Origin: WTFY01 sp965205685
Lineage (GTDB): Bacteria > Pseudomonadota > Gammaproteobacteria > UBA4575
Length of the DNA: 64,000 bases
Direction: 5' to 3'
NCBI GenBank assembly: GCA_965205685.1
Contig: OZ242174.1
Location: forward strand, 1,054,001 to 1,118,000
Positions within the stretch are counted from its first letter, which is position 1, and every line of letters begins with the position of its first letter. Shown here in pieces: positions 15,335 through 24,968 of the stretch. The notes beneath the pieces were generated by a model, which saw only the letters and a program-made list of their open reading frames with translations, made no database searches and had not been told where the DNA came from. Position numbers and translations under genes: made by a program.

Positions 15335-16582
15335 ATGCTCCAACCCCTCGAGCTCTTTATTGGTTCACGCTATTTGCGTGCAAAAAGGCGAAATCACTTC
15401 ATTTCATTCATCTCGCTGATTTCCGTGGTCGGGATTGCGCTCAGCATCATCGTCCTGATTACCGTGCTATCTGTCATGAACGGCTTCCAGCATGAGGTCA
15501 AGCACCGGATTCTGGGAATGACCTCGCATGCGACCGCACTCGAGATGAACGGTACCCTGCGGGACTGGCGTGGTTTGCAGGACAAGCTCAAGGACAATGA
15601 CGAAATCAAGGGCTCCGCACCCTATGTGCAGGCCCAGGGCATGGTGGTCAGTGGCAGGCGCCTGACGGGTGCCATGCTCAACGGAGTTGACCCCGTGCTT
15701 GAAGGAAACGTCTCCCGGATCGGGGAGCTGGTGCTGGACGGCGACCTGGGGGTGCTGCATGCCGGCGAATACGGCATCTTGCTGGGCGAGGACCTGGCCG
15801 ACTATCTGCGTGTGGGAACGGGAGACAAGGTCTCCGTTCTGACCCCGGAGGCGAATGTCACCCCGGCAGGCATCGTGCCGAGGCTCAGGCGTTTTACCGT
15901 GGTGGGCATCTATTCCGTGGGGGTGCCGCAGTATGATCGCAATACGGCGGTTATGCACATCGAGGATGCCAGGCGCCTGTTTCGCCTGGGCGATGCCGTA
16001 TCGGGGTTGCGTCTCAGGTTCGAGGACCTGTTCGATGCGCCCGCACTTACCCAGGGGCTGCGTACCCAGCTGGGCGCGGATTACTGGGTCACCGACTGGA
16101 CCCAGCATAACAGCCAGTTTTTCCGTGCCCTCAGGATCGAGAAAATCATGATGACCATCATCCTGTCCCTGCTGGTGTTGATTGCCGCATTCAACATCGT
16201 CTCCGCACTGGTCATGGTGGTTACCGAGAAGCAAAGCGATATTGCCATATTGCGTACCCTCGGGGTTACGCCAAAAGGAATCATGAGGATATTTGTCATC
16301 CAGGGTACGGTGATCGGCCTGGTGGGAACCATCTTGGGAGCAGTCTTCGGGCTGTTACTGGCCGCCAACCTGGAGGCCATTATCGCCTGGATCGAAGCCT
16401 ATTTCGGGATGCGATTCCTGTCCGACAATATCTACCCCATCAATGACCTGCCCTCGAAAATCGACTCCCTGGATGTCGTTCTCGTGTGCACGCTGGCCTT
16501 TGTGCTCACCGTACTGGCGACCATCTACCCCGCATGGAAGGCCTCACGCACCCAGCCAGCCGAGGCGCTGCGATACGAGTAG
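15335..16582 (+). CDS. lolC: Lipoprotein-releasing ABC transporter permease LolC/LolE
   Basis: The inner-membrane permease of the Lol system, which extracts outer-membrane lipoproteins and hands them to LolA. The 415-residue protein has the family N-terminus (LELFIGSRYLRAKRRNHFISFISLISVVGIALS), a large periplasmic domain (residues about 50-260) and three C-terminal membrane segments, starting near IMMTIILSLLVLIAAFNIVSALVM, with EKQSDIAILRTLGVTPKGIM, the coupling region to LolD. ATG 15335 is used; TTG 15332 is adjacent. Only one LolC/E-type permease is present next to lolD, so whether it is LolC, LolE or a homodimeric LolF-like form cannot be settled here. Confidence 0.92.
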   Translation: MLQPLELFIGSRYLRAKRRNHFISFISLISVVGIALSIIVLITVLSVMNGFQHEVKHRILGMTSHATALEMNGTLRDWRGLQDKLKDNDEIKGSAPYVQAQGMVVSGRRLTGAMLNGVDPVLEGNVSRIGELVLDGDLGVLHAGEYGILLGEDLADYLRVGTGDKVSVLTPEANVTPAGIVPRLRRFTVVGIYSVGVPQYDRNTAVMHIEDARRLFRLGDAVSGLRLRFEDLFDAPALTQGLRTQLGADYWVTDWTQHNSQFFRALRIEKIMMTIILSLLVLIAAFNIVSALVMVVTEKQSDIAILRTLGVTPKGIMRIFVIQGTVIGLVGTILGAVFGLLLAANLEAIIAWIEAYFGMRFLSDNIYPINDLPSKIDSLDVVLVCTLAFVLTVLATIYPAWKASRTQPAEALRYE

Positions 16583-16587
16583 GGATC

Positions 16588-17265
16588 ATGGCTGAGGTTC
16601 TGCAATGCAAGTCACTGGTGCGCACGTTCGCGAGCGGCCCGTTGCATGTGCAGGTGCTCAAGGGGGTGGACCTTAGCGTCGAGACTGGCAGTCGGCAGGC
16701 GATCATCGGTGTATCGGGCAGTGGCAAGAGCACACTGATGCACCTGCTGGGTGGCCTGGATACCCCGGATTCCGGCAGTGTGCAGGTGTGCGGGCGAGAC
16801 ATGACCAGCCTCTCGGATGCAGAGCGCGGACAGTTGCGAAACCGTGCTCTGGGCTTCATTTACCAGTTCCATCATCTGTTGCCGGAGTTCACTGCCCTGG
16901 AGAACGTCGCCATCCCGTTGCTGTGGCGCCGCTGGCCGGCATCAAGAGCACTCGGTCAGGCCCAGGACTTCCTCGCCAAGGTGGGCATGTCTTCGCATAT
17001 GAAGCACAAGCCAGCGGAGCTCTCCGGTGGGGAAAGGCAGCGCGTTGCAATCGCCAGGGCCCTGGTGACCGAGCCGCAGGTGGTGCTTGCCGATGAGCCC
17101 ACGGGGAATCTCGACAGGAAAAATGTCGAACAGGTACAGCAGCTGATGCTCCAGATGTGCAGGGAACTTGGCATGGCCCTGGTCATCGTGACGCATGACC
17201 CGGGCGTTGCACAGTCCATGGACAAGATCTATCAACTGACCGACGGTCGGCTGTCCGTGGTCTGA
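16588..17265 (+). CDS. lolD: Lipoprotein-releasing ABC transporter ATP-binding protein LolD
   Basis: The cytoplasmic ATPase driving the LolCDE lipoprotein extractor. It has 225 residues from ATG 16588, 6 bp after the permease stop. Walker A is GVSGSGKSTLMHLL, the Q-loop is in IYQFHHLLPEFTALENV, the ABC signature is LSGGERQRVAIARAL, Walker B is VVLADEPTGNLD, and the switch His lies in VIVTHDPGVA. FHHLLPEFTALENV is characteristic of LolD. Confidence 0.95.
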   Translation: MAEVLQCKSLVRTFASGPLHVQVLKGVDLSVETGSRQAIIGVSGSGKSTLMHLLGGLDTPDSGSVQVCGRDMTSLSDAERGQLRNRALGFIYQFHHLLPEFTALENVAIPLLWRRWPASRALGQAQDFLAKVGMSSHMKHKPAELSGGERQRVAIARALVTEPQVVLADEPTGNLDRKNVEQVQQLMLQMCRELGMALVIVTHDPGVAQSMDKIYQLTDGRLSVV

Positions 17266-17296
17266 GCCGCGGACCGTCCCTGGATACCCCGCAGCC

Positions 17297-19063
<1,767 letters not shown>

Positions 19064-19082
19064 AGTACTCGGGACCTGTTTT

Positions 19083-20087
19083 GTGGCACTGAACTTCGAT
19101 CCTGAAAAGGTCTGGTACTCAAACAGCATGCTTTCGGTCATGCTGTTGCCCCTGTCCTGGCTGTTCCGGGTGATCGTTGTCCTCAGGCGGGCGTATTACC
19201 GGCTCGGTCACCGCGTGCGCAGCACATCCTCGGCTTTTGTGATCGTGGTCGGCAACATCACGGTGGGCGGTACTGGGAAAACCCCGTTTCTGATCTGGCT
19301 CGCCGGCCAGTGCCGCAGGCGTGGGCTGAAAACCGGTATCATTTCCCGCGGCTACAAGGGTGCGCATACCACCCCGGTGGCTGAGGTCGTTGCGGACAGC
19401 CGGGTCGAGGATGTCGGCGATGAGGCGCTGCTGCTGGCAAGAAAGACCGCATGTCCGGTGGTGGTGGGGGCCGATCGAGGCCAGGCACTGGCTTTACTCG
19501 AGCAATCCATCCGCCCGGATGTGGTGTTATCGGATGATGGGCTGCAACATTACGCGATGGGCCGTGATTTCGAGATCGCCGTGGTTGATGGCGAGCGGGA
19601 ATTCGGCAACGGCCGGTGCCTGCCCGCGGGGCCCTTGCGTGAGCCGCCTTCACGCCTGCAAAGCTGCGACCTCGTGGTGCGAAACGGGTCAGGCGACTCA
19701 CACAGCCTGTGTTTTGAAGTGGAGCCGGAAGAGCTTCTTGCATTGAACCTGCGCGAGGGACGAAAGCCCTTGCAGGAATTCAGCGGGCGCACAGTGCATG
19801 CCGTGGCAGGAGTAGGGAACCCCGGGCGCTTTTTCAGGATGCTCAAGCGGGCCGGCATTGACATCATCGAGCATGCCTTTCCGGATCACCACACCTATGT
19901 GAAAGCGGATCTTGATTTCGGGGATGATGTTCCAATACTGATGACTGAAAAAGACGCCGTAAAATGTGAGACTTTCCTTGACAGCGACATCTGGTATCTA
20001 CCCATAATAGTGCAGGTCAACACGGCCTTGGAACAGCGCATATCGACTCTGATCGAAGGAATTCCGATTGCAAAAACAACTGCTTGA
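19083..20087 (+). CDS. lpxK: Tetraacyldisaccharide 4'-kinase LpxK
   Basis: Phosphorylates the 4' position of the lipid A disaccharide at the inner membrane. The start is GTG 19083 (MALNFDPEKVWYSNSML), by homology; the frame is open further upstream inside msbA. An N-terminal membrane anchor (SVMLLPLSWLFRVIVVLRRAYYRLG) precedes the P-loop VVGNITVGGTGKTPFLIWLA. ISRGYKG, DVGDEALLLAR, DVVLSDDGLQHYAMGRDFEIAVVDG and GNGRCLPAGPLREP are LpxK blocks. It ends with FPDHHTY and LMTEKDAVKC. It overlaps the start of the ycaR-like gene. Confidence 0.95.
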   Translation: MALNFDPEKVWYSNSMLSVMLLPLSWLFRVIVVLRRAYYRLGHRVRSTSSAFVIVVGNITVGGTGKTPFLIWLAGQCRRRGLKTGIISRGYKGAHTTPVAEVVADSRVEDVGDEALLLARKTACPVVVGADRGQALALLEQSIRPDVVLSDDGLQHYAMGRDFEIAVVDGEREFGNGRCLPAGPLREPPSRLQSCDLVVRNGSGDSHSLCFEVEPEELLALNLREGRKPLQEFSGRTVHAVAGVGNPGRFFRMLKRAGIDIIEHAFPDHHTYVKADLDFGDDVPILMTEKDAVKCETFLDSDIWYLPIIVQVNTALEQRISTLIEGIPIAKTTA

Positions 20088-20262
20088 TATTCTGGTTTGC
20101 CCGGTAACCAAGGGACCCTTGAAGTACGACCAGGAAAAACAGGAATTGATCTCCACTTCTGCAAAGCTTGCCTATCCGATTCGAGATGGCATTCCGGTCA
20201 TGCTGGAAGATGAGGCCAGACCACTCAGTGGCGAGGAATACGAGAAGTACAAGAGCCAGTAG
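20068..20262 (+). CDS. ycaR: Trm112/YcaR family small protein
   Basis: A 64-residue protein starting at TTG 20068 inside the end of lpxK. MQKQLLDILVCPVTKGPLKY and KLAYPIRDGIPVMLEDEAR are the family core. The first Cys is kept, but the usual second zinc Cys positions are not, as in many YcaR proteins. It sits between lpxK and kdsB as in Escherichia coli. The role is uncertain; Trm112 relatives activate methyltransferases. Confidence 0.9.
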   Translation: MQKQLLDILVCPVTKGPLKYDQEKQELISTSAKLAYPIRDGIPVMLEDEARPLSGEEYEKYKSQ

Positions 20263-20306
20263 TGCCTGAAGCGGTTCAAGCACTCTGTGCCTGCCAGTCT
20301 CTTCTT

Positions 20307-21029
20307 ATGGATTTCAAGGTAGTCATCCCGGCACACTATGCATCGACCCGACTGCCGGGCAAAGTGTTGCTGAAGGTGCATGGCAAACCCATCATCGAGT
20401 ATGTCCACAGGAATGCGTGTGCGAGTGGCGCAAAGCAGGTCCTGGTCGCCACGGACGATTCGAGGATCGTAGAGGCGGTACAGGCCTTTGGTGCCGAGGC
20501 CTGCCTCACATCAGCAGAGCATGCGTCCGGCTCGGACCGGATTGCAGAGGTCATACAGCGCAATGCCTGGCCTGAGGAAACCATCATCGTGAACCTGCAA
20601 GCTGATGAGCCGATGATGTCGGCAGAAAATGTAGCGCAGGTTGCAGCCAACTTGGGCAGTCACCCGAGAGTCGACATTGCGACCCTGTGCGCCGGACTCG
20701 CGGGCGAGCATGAGGCTGGTGACAAGAACATCGTCAAGGTCGTCCACGATCGTGACAACATTGCCACCGGCTTCAGCCGGAACATGGAAACCTTTGCAAA
20801 ATCCGGTGATCAAACCGTCTATCGCCATCTGGGGATCTATGCCTACCGTGCAGGCTTTCTGTGCAGATTCACCCGATGGCCGAGGTCGCGGCTGGAAAAG
20901 AAGGAGTCGCTGGAGCAGATGCGAGCCTTTGAGCATGGCAGCCAGATTCATGTGGAGATGTGCCGGTCGGCACCGGGTATCGGAGTGGATACACAGGAAG
21001 ACTACGAGGCCTTGCTGCAGGTAATGTAA
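20307..21029 (+). CDS. kdsB: 3-deoxy-manno-octulosonate cytidylyltransferase KdsB
   Basis: Activates Kdo with CTP to CMP-Kdo for lipopolysaccharide core synthesis. It has 240 residues from ATG 20307 (MDFKVVIPAHYASTRLPGK), matching the usual KdsB N-terminus; GTG 20262, overlapping the ycaR stop, is an alternative. Motifs are VVIPAHYASTRLPGKVLL, LVATDDSRI, SGSDRIAEV, VNLQADEPMM, YRHLGIYAYRAGFL, LEKKESLEQMRAFEHG and the terminal GVDTQEDYEAL. Last gene of the lol-msbA-lpxK-ycaR-kdsB cluster. Confidence 0.95.
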   Translation: MDFKVVIPAHYASTRLPGKVLLKVHGKPIIEYVHRNACASGAKQVLVATDDSRIVEAVQAFGAEACLTSAEHASGSDRIAEVIQRNAWPEETIIVNLQADEPMMSAENVAQVAANLGSHPRVDIATLCAGLAGEHEAGDKNIVKVVHDRDNIATGFSRNMETFAKSGDQTVYRHLGIYAYRAGFLCRFTRWPRSRLEKKESLEQMRAFEHGSQIHVEMCRSAPGIGVDTQEDYEALLQVM

Positions 21030-21069
21030 AGCCTTTATCCGTTTACGAAGTCCGATCGACGTCGGTGGT

Positions 21070-21683
21070 TCAAAAAACCGGATCAAGCGATAGAAGCAAT
21101 CGTTCACCAACCCCATGGGGAGATCGGTGAACGACACCAGCAAAGCTATTGTTCCACGCGCCACCCTTCAGCAACGACCAGTGACCTGTGGTCAATTGCT
21201 GGATCTGCCGGTTTGCCTGGATGGGAGGCGATAGGGCTTCAGTATCGGCAAAAACAGCCCAATCGACATCGCTGTTAGGAATCCATTCTGTACCCGCTCC
21301 GCTGAGCGTGATCAACATACGGCAAGGCACATGATCCACATGAAATCGCGGGCACATAGGAGCGCCCAGTGCCTCGAGTCGAACACCGACCTGTTCGCAG
21401 TCCACAAGCTCGCCTAACATTTCGCTAGCCTCAGCGATTTGATCGAACAGCGCGGAACGCACGTCGGCATCGAGTGTCGCTAGCGGCTCATTTACCGGGA
21501 TTTTGGGGTCATCCGCAGGCTGGACCCATTGTGACTGTGGGACCTGATGCGAGCGGATCAATCGCTTTGACAGGGCTTCACAAGCGCGCGCTTGTGGGCC
21601 TGTCACGCTGACGATTTCCACATCCTCATCATAGATCGCTGCATCGCAAAGTCGCCTAGCTGATCACTGATTACCTGCCGCAT
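21070..21683 (-). pseudogene. DUF1826 protein, Zur-box gene with probable 5' frameshift
   Basis: The main frame (21621 down to 21070, 183 residues from GTG) carries the DUF1826 pattern: FHVDHVPCRMLITLSGAGTEWIPN and GHWSLLKGGAWNNSFAGVVHRSP. The family is commonly under Zur control; its biochemical role is not settled. The GTG has a poor ribosome binding site, while the homologous-looking stretch AAIYDEDVEIVSV begins upstream of it in a frame that has no start codon before a stop. In the other frame, ATG 21683 has TTGGAGG at good spacing and encodes MRQVISDQLGDF. Adding one T in the TTT run at about 21650 fuses the frames into MRQVISDQLGDFCDAAIYDED. I infer a 1-nt deletion, real or a sequence error. 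Transcription would start at the adjacent Zur-like operator. Confidence 0.65.
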
Positions 21684-21702
21684 CAGACGTCTGCCTCCAA
21701 AC

Positions 21703-21725
21703 CTTAGTTATATTATAACATACCA
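21703..21725 (-). promoter_or_regulatory. Zur-box-like operator upstream of the DUF1826 gene
   Basis: The core ATGTTATAATATAAC (minus strand, 21721-21707) is identical to the central 15 bp of the gammaproteobacterial Zur operator, a 23-bp palindrome. The outer bases are less conserved. It ends about 20 bp before the putative ATG at 21683, a repressing position. It implies expression under zinc starvation. Confidence 0.7.
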
Positions 21726-22032
21726 ATATTTGACGAGTGTTCAAGTCCATCCCGCCGGGTATTGCATGAGTGCACCCTAATCCCCTGATAAGGATCCAAA
21801 AGAATTGTTGGCACACGGCGGCTACGATTGATCCGCTAGACCGGCACTGGACCGTATTGGCCGGCTTGGGTGAAAGGAGCGCTGTTTCGACAGTGGCAAA
21901 GGGGTTTGGACCTCTCCCATGGCTGCAAAGGAGGGCAGTGTCCTGCCGGGCATCTATTTGCCCGACACTGCGCAGCAGGCACTTACGCCCAGCCTGAATT
22001 TTCTGCGGACGGCAGAACAGTCGCAGGGCTGT
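21726..22032. other. Gap between DUF1826 and purB, one hairpin, no gene
   Basis: No convincing gene is seen. An interrupted stem-loop at 21935-21970 (CAGTGT...CGGGC against GCCCG...ACACTG) lies after the corrected purB stop and may be its terminator, though no T-run follows. Small frames here lack family similarity. Confidence 0.4.
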
Positions 22033-23407
22033 TCAGGCGTCCCCAGCCAGCTTGGAGGCCAGCCCGGTATAGCTTGCGGGTGCGAGGGAAAGCAGCCTGC
22101 AGCTTTTTTTCATCCTCCGGGAGTTCCAGTGAACGGATGAAATCTTCGATCTTTCGGGCATCCAGAGACCGGCCACGTGACAGCTCCTTAAGCTTCTCAT
22201 AGGCTCCATCAATCCTGTGTTTCCGCATGACCGTCTGGATGGCTTCTGTGAGCACCTCGAGGTTGCTGTCGAGATCTTCCAGCACCCGGTGTTCATCCAC
22301 CTCGAGTTTTCCCAGTCCCGCCAACAAGGACCGATAGCCAATCTCGCAGTGTGCAGCCGCCACGCCGAGGTTGCGCAGTACCGTTGAGTCACTGAGGTCA
22401 CGCTGCCAGCGCGAGATCGGAAGTTTTGAAGAAAAGTGACTCAGCAGGGCATTGGCCACTCCAAAATTGCCCTCTGCATTTTCAAAATCGATCGGATTGA
22501 TTTTATGCGGCATGGTGGATGAACCCACCTCGTTCTCTATCATCTTCTGGGTAAAGTAGCCAATGGAAATGTAGGCCCAGATATCCCTGCACAGGTCGAT
22601 CAGAATGGTGTTGGTCCTGCGCAGCACGTCGCAGTACTCGGCGATGCAGTCGTGCGGTTCAATCTGGGTCGTGTAGCGATTCAGGTTGAGGCCCAGGTTC
22701 TCGGCAAAGCCGGCCGTGAGGGCTTCCCAGTCGACATCCGGGTAGGCTGCCCGATGCGCATTGTAATTCCCCGAGGCGCCGTTCATTTTAGCCAGCAGAC
22801 GGACAGTGTTGAGACTGTCCAGCTGTCCCTGCAAGCGTGCATGTACATTGGCAAATTCCTTGCCCAGGGTCGTTGGAGACGCGGGCTGACCATGGGTGCG
22901 CGAGAGCATCGGAAGGTCTGCCAGTTCATGGGCGAGGGCCTTCAGTTTCGATGCGATATCCGTGATGCCGGGCGCCAGAACCTCGGCTCGAATCTCGTCC
23001 AGCATCAATGAGTAGGCTGTGCTGTTGATATCCTCGGACGTGCAGGCAAAGTGGATGAACCCGACCTGGTCGCGTAGTTCTTCGTGCGAGTCCAGCTTGT
23101 CTCTCAGGTAATATTCGACGGCCTTGATGTCGTGATTGGTCCGGGCCTCGATCTCCTTGATCGCTTGCGCTTCGTCGATGTCGAAATCCTGGACGATGCC
23201 GTCGAGGAATGCGCCTGCAGACGAGGACAGCGGTGCCGCCTCTGGGATTTCGGTACTCTCCGACAAATGCTTGAACCACGCCACTTCCACTCGCAACCTG
23301 TGCTTGAGTAGTCCGTACTCGCTGGCAATCTCACTCAGGCGCTCCGTCTTGTTTGCGTAGCGACCGTCAACGGGGGAAATCGCTGTGAGTCGACCGGCGG
23401 GGTTCAT
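22033..23407 (-). CDS. purB: Adenylosuccinate lyase PurB, with 3' frameshift
   Basis: Catalyses two fumarate-releasing steps of purine synthesis (SAICAR to AICAR, adenylosuccinate to AMP). The start ATG 23407 (MNPAGRLTAISPVDGRYANK) fits the family. Motifs are FIHFACTSEDINSTAYSLML, LPMLSRTHGQPASPTTLGKE, GASGNYNAHRAAYP and the signature loop GSSTMPHKINPIDFENAEGN. The uninterrupted frame ends oddly (LYRAGLQAGWGRLNS...). The other frame gives the expected family ending, LAPASYTGLASKLAG, with stop at 22033. The switch lies at a run of seven T (22104-22110 on the plus strand); six would restore the gene. This is either a sequencing error, a real frameshift or slippage. The uncorrected frame would end at 21983. 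Confidence 0.9.
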
Positions 23408-23546
23408 TTTGGAATTCGCAAATCCATGCATCGGCAGTACAATCATGCGAGTATACTACAATCCCCATGCCTGACCGCCGGAAAGCCAACCAGCCTCAAC
23501 CGCTACGCTGCAACGTATTCAATACCCACCCGACCGGAGATCTTCA

Positions 23547-24935
23547 ATGACTGATTCGAATTTTCGTACTGAAAAAGACAGCATGGGTGAGCTCAATGTG
23601 CCGGCGGATGCCCTGTACGGTGCACAGACCCAAAGAGCCGTGGAAAATTTTCCGATCAGCGGGCTGACACTTCCGAATCCCTTCATCCATGCACTGGGCC
23701 TGATCAAGGCCGCGTGTGCACGCGCCAATGCCGAGCTGGGGCTCCTGGACAAGGACACGGAATCGGCCATATGCAAGGCGAGCCTGTCAGTCGCCGGTGG
23801 AGAATACGATGCGCATTTCCCGGTGGATGTGTTCCAGACCGGGTCGGGCACCAGCACCAACATGAACGTCAACGAGGTGATCTCCCGACTGGCAAGCTCC
23901 CTCGCCGACCAGCCCGTGCACCCGAATGACCATGTCAACATGAGCCAGAGTTCCAATGACGTCATTCCTACCGCTATCCATGTCAGCGCATGCCTGCAGA
24001 TCGAGCAGGCGCTCAAACCGGCACTTGAGCACCTGGTCAAGGTGATGCGCGAGAAAGCCTCACAGAATCATGCACAGGTCAAGACCGGTCGCACCCACTT
24101 GATGGACGCAATGCCGGTCACGCTTGGCCAGGAGATCGAGGCTTGGGCTCAACAGGTGGAGTACGGCATTGAGCGAATCGAGCACACCATGCAGCGACTT
24201 CGCCAGCTTGCGCAAGGTGGAACCGCGGTGGGCAGTGGGATCAATGCGGCGCCCGAGTTTGCAGACCGGGTCGTGCAACAGCTCGTCGAGTTGACCGGGT
24301 ATCCCTTTGAATCCAAACCCAACAAGTTTGAAGGTCTGGCCTGTCAGGACGGTGCGGTTGAATTGAGCGGGCAACTGAAAACGCTGGCCGTCAGCCTGAT
24401 GAAAATATCGAATGATCTTCGCTGGATGAACTCCGGACCGCTGGCGGGTCTGGGGGAAATTTCATTGCCTTCCCTGCAGCCTGGCAGCAGCATCATGCCG
24501 GGCAAGGTGAATCCGGTCATTCCCGAGGCGATGAGCATGGTATGTGCCCAGGTGATCGGAAATGACGTGACCATCATGGTTGCAGGACAGTCAGGCAATT
24601 TTCAATTGAATGTGATGCTTCCGGTGATCGCCCATAATCTTTTGCAGAGTATCGAGCTGCTTGCCAATGCCACCCGGGTCCTTGCTGACAAGGCCATCGA
24701 GGGGTTCAAGGTGAACGAGGGCGCGCTGCAAGATGCCTTGTCCAAAAACCCGATCCTCGTGACCGCGCTGAATCGTATCGTCGGCTATGAAAAGGGTGCA
24801 GCGATTGCCAAGGCGGCATACGCATCAGGCAGGCCCGTGCTTGAAGTCGCCAAGGAAATGACGGACCTGGATGAGGCGCAGCTGGAGCGCCTCCTCGACC
24901 CTGCGCAACTGACCCGAGGCGGGATTCAGGAGTAA
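23547..24935 (+). CDS. fumC: Class II fumarate hydratase FumC
   Basis: The iron-independent fumarase of the citric acid cycle, interconverting fumarate and malate. It has 462 residues with a GGAG ribosome binding site before ATG 23547. Motifs are ALYGAQTQRAVENFPISG, GSGTSTNMNVNEVI, MSQSSNDVIPTAIH, KTGRTHLMDAMPVTLGQE and the signature loop GSSIMPGKVNPVIPE. It is divergent from purB, another member of the aspartase/fumarase superfamily, and convergent with acnA. Confidence 0.96.
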   Translation: MTDSNFRTEKDSMGELNVPADALYGAQTQRAVENFPISGLTLPNPFIHALGLIKAACARANAELGLLDKDTESAICKASLSVAGGEYDAHFPVDVFQTGSGTSTNMNVNEVISRLASSLADQPVHPNDHVNMSQSSNDVIPTAIHVSACLQIEQALKPALEHLVKVMREKASQNHAQVKTGRTHLMDAMPVTLGQEIEAWAQQVEYGIERIEHTMQRLRQLAQGGTAVGSGINAAPEFADRVVQQLVELTGYPFESKPNKFEGLACQDGAVELSGQLKTLAVSLMKISNDLRWMNSGPLAGLGEISLPSLQPGSSIMPGKVNPVIPEAMSMVCAQVIGNDVTIMVAGQSGNFQLNVMLPVIAHNLLQSIELLANATRVLADKAIEGFKVNEGALQDALSKNPILVTALNRIVGYEKGAAIAKAAYASGRPVLEVAKEMTDLDEAQLERLLDPAQLTRGGIQE

Positions 24936-24968
24936 GCCGGGCCGAAATGCTGTGCTGATGCGGGCAGT

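Noticed and set aside
15467..16234. 255-residue minus-strand frame
   Set aside because: Antisense of lolC/E; His/Gln-rich low-complexity product.
21919..22140. 73-residue plus-strand frame MAAKEGSVLPGIYLPDTAQQ...
   Set aside because: It overlaps the end of purB, has no recognisable family and degenerates into Gly/Pro-rich sequence.
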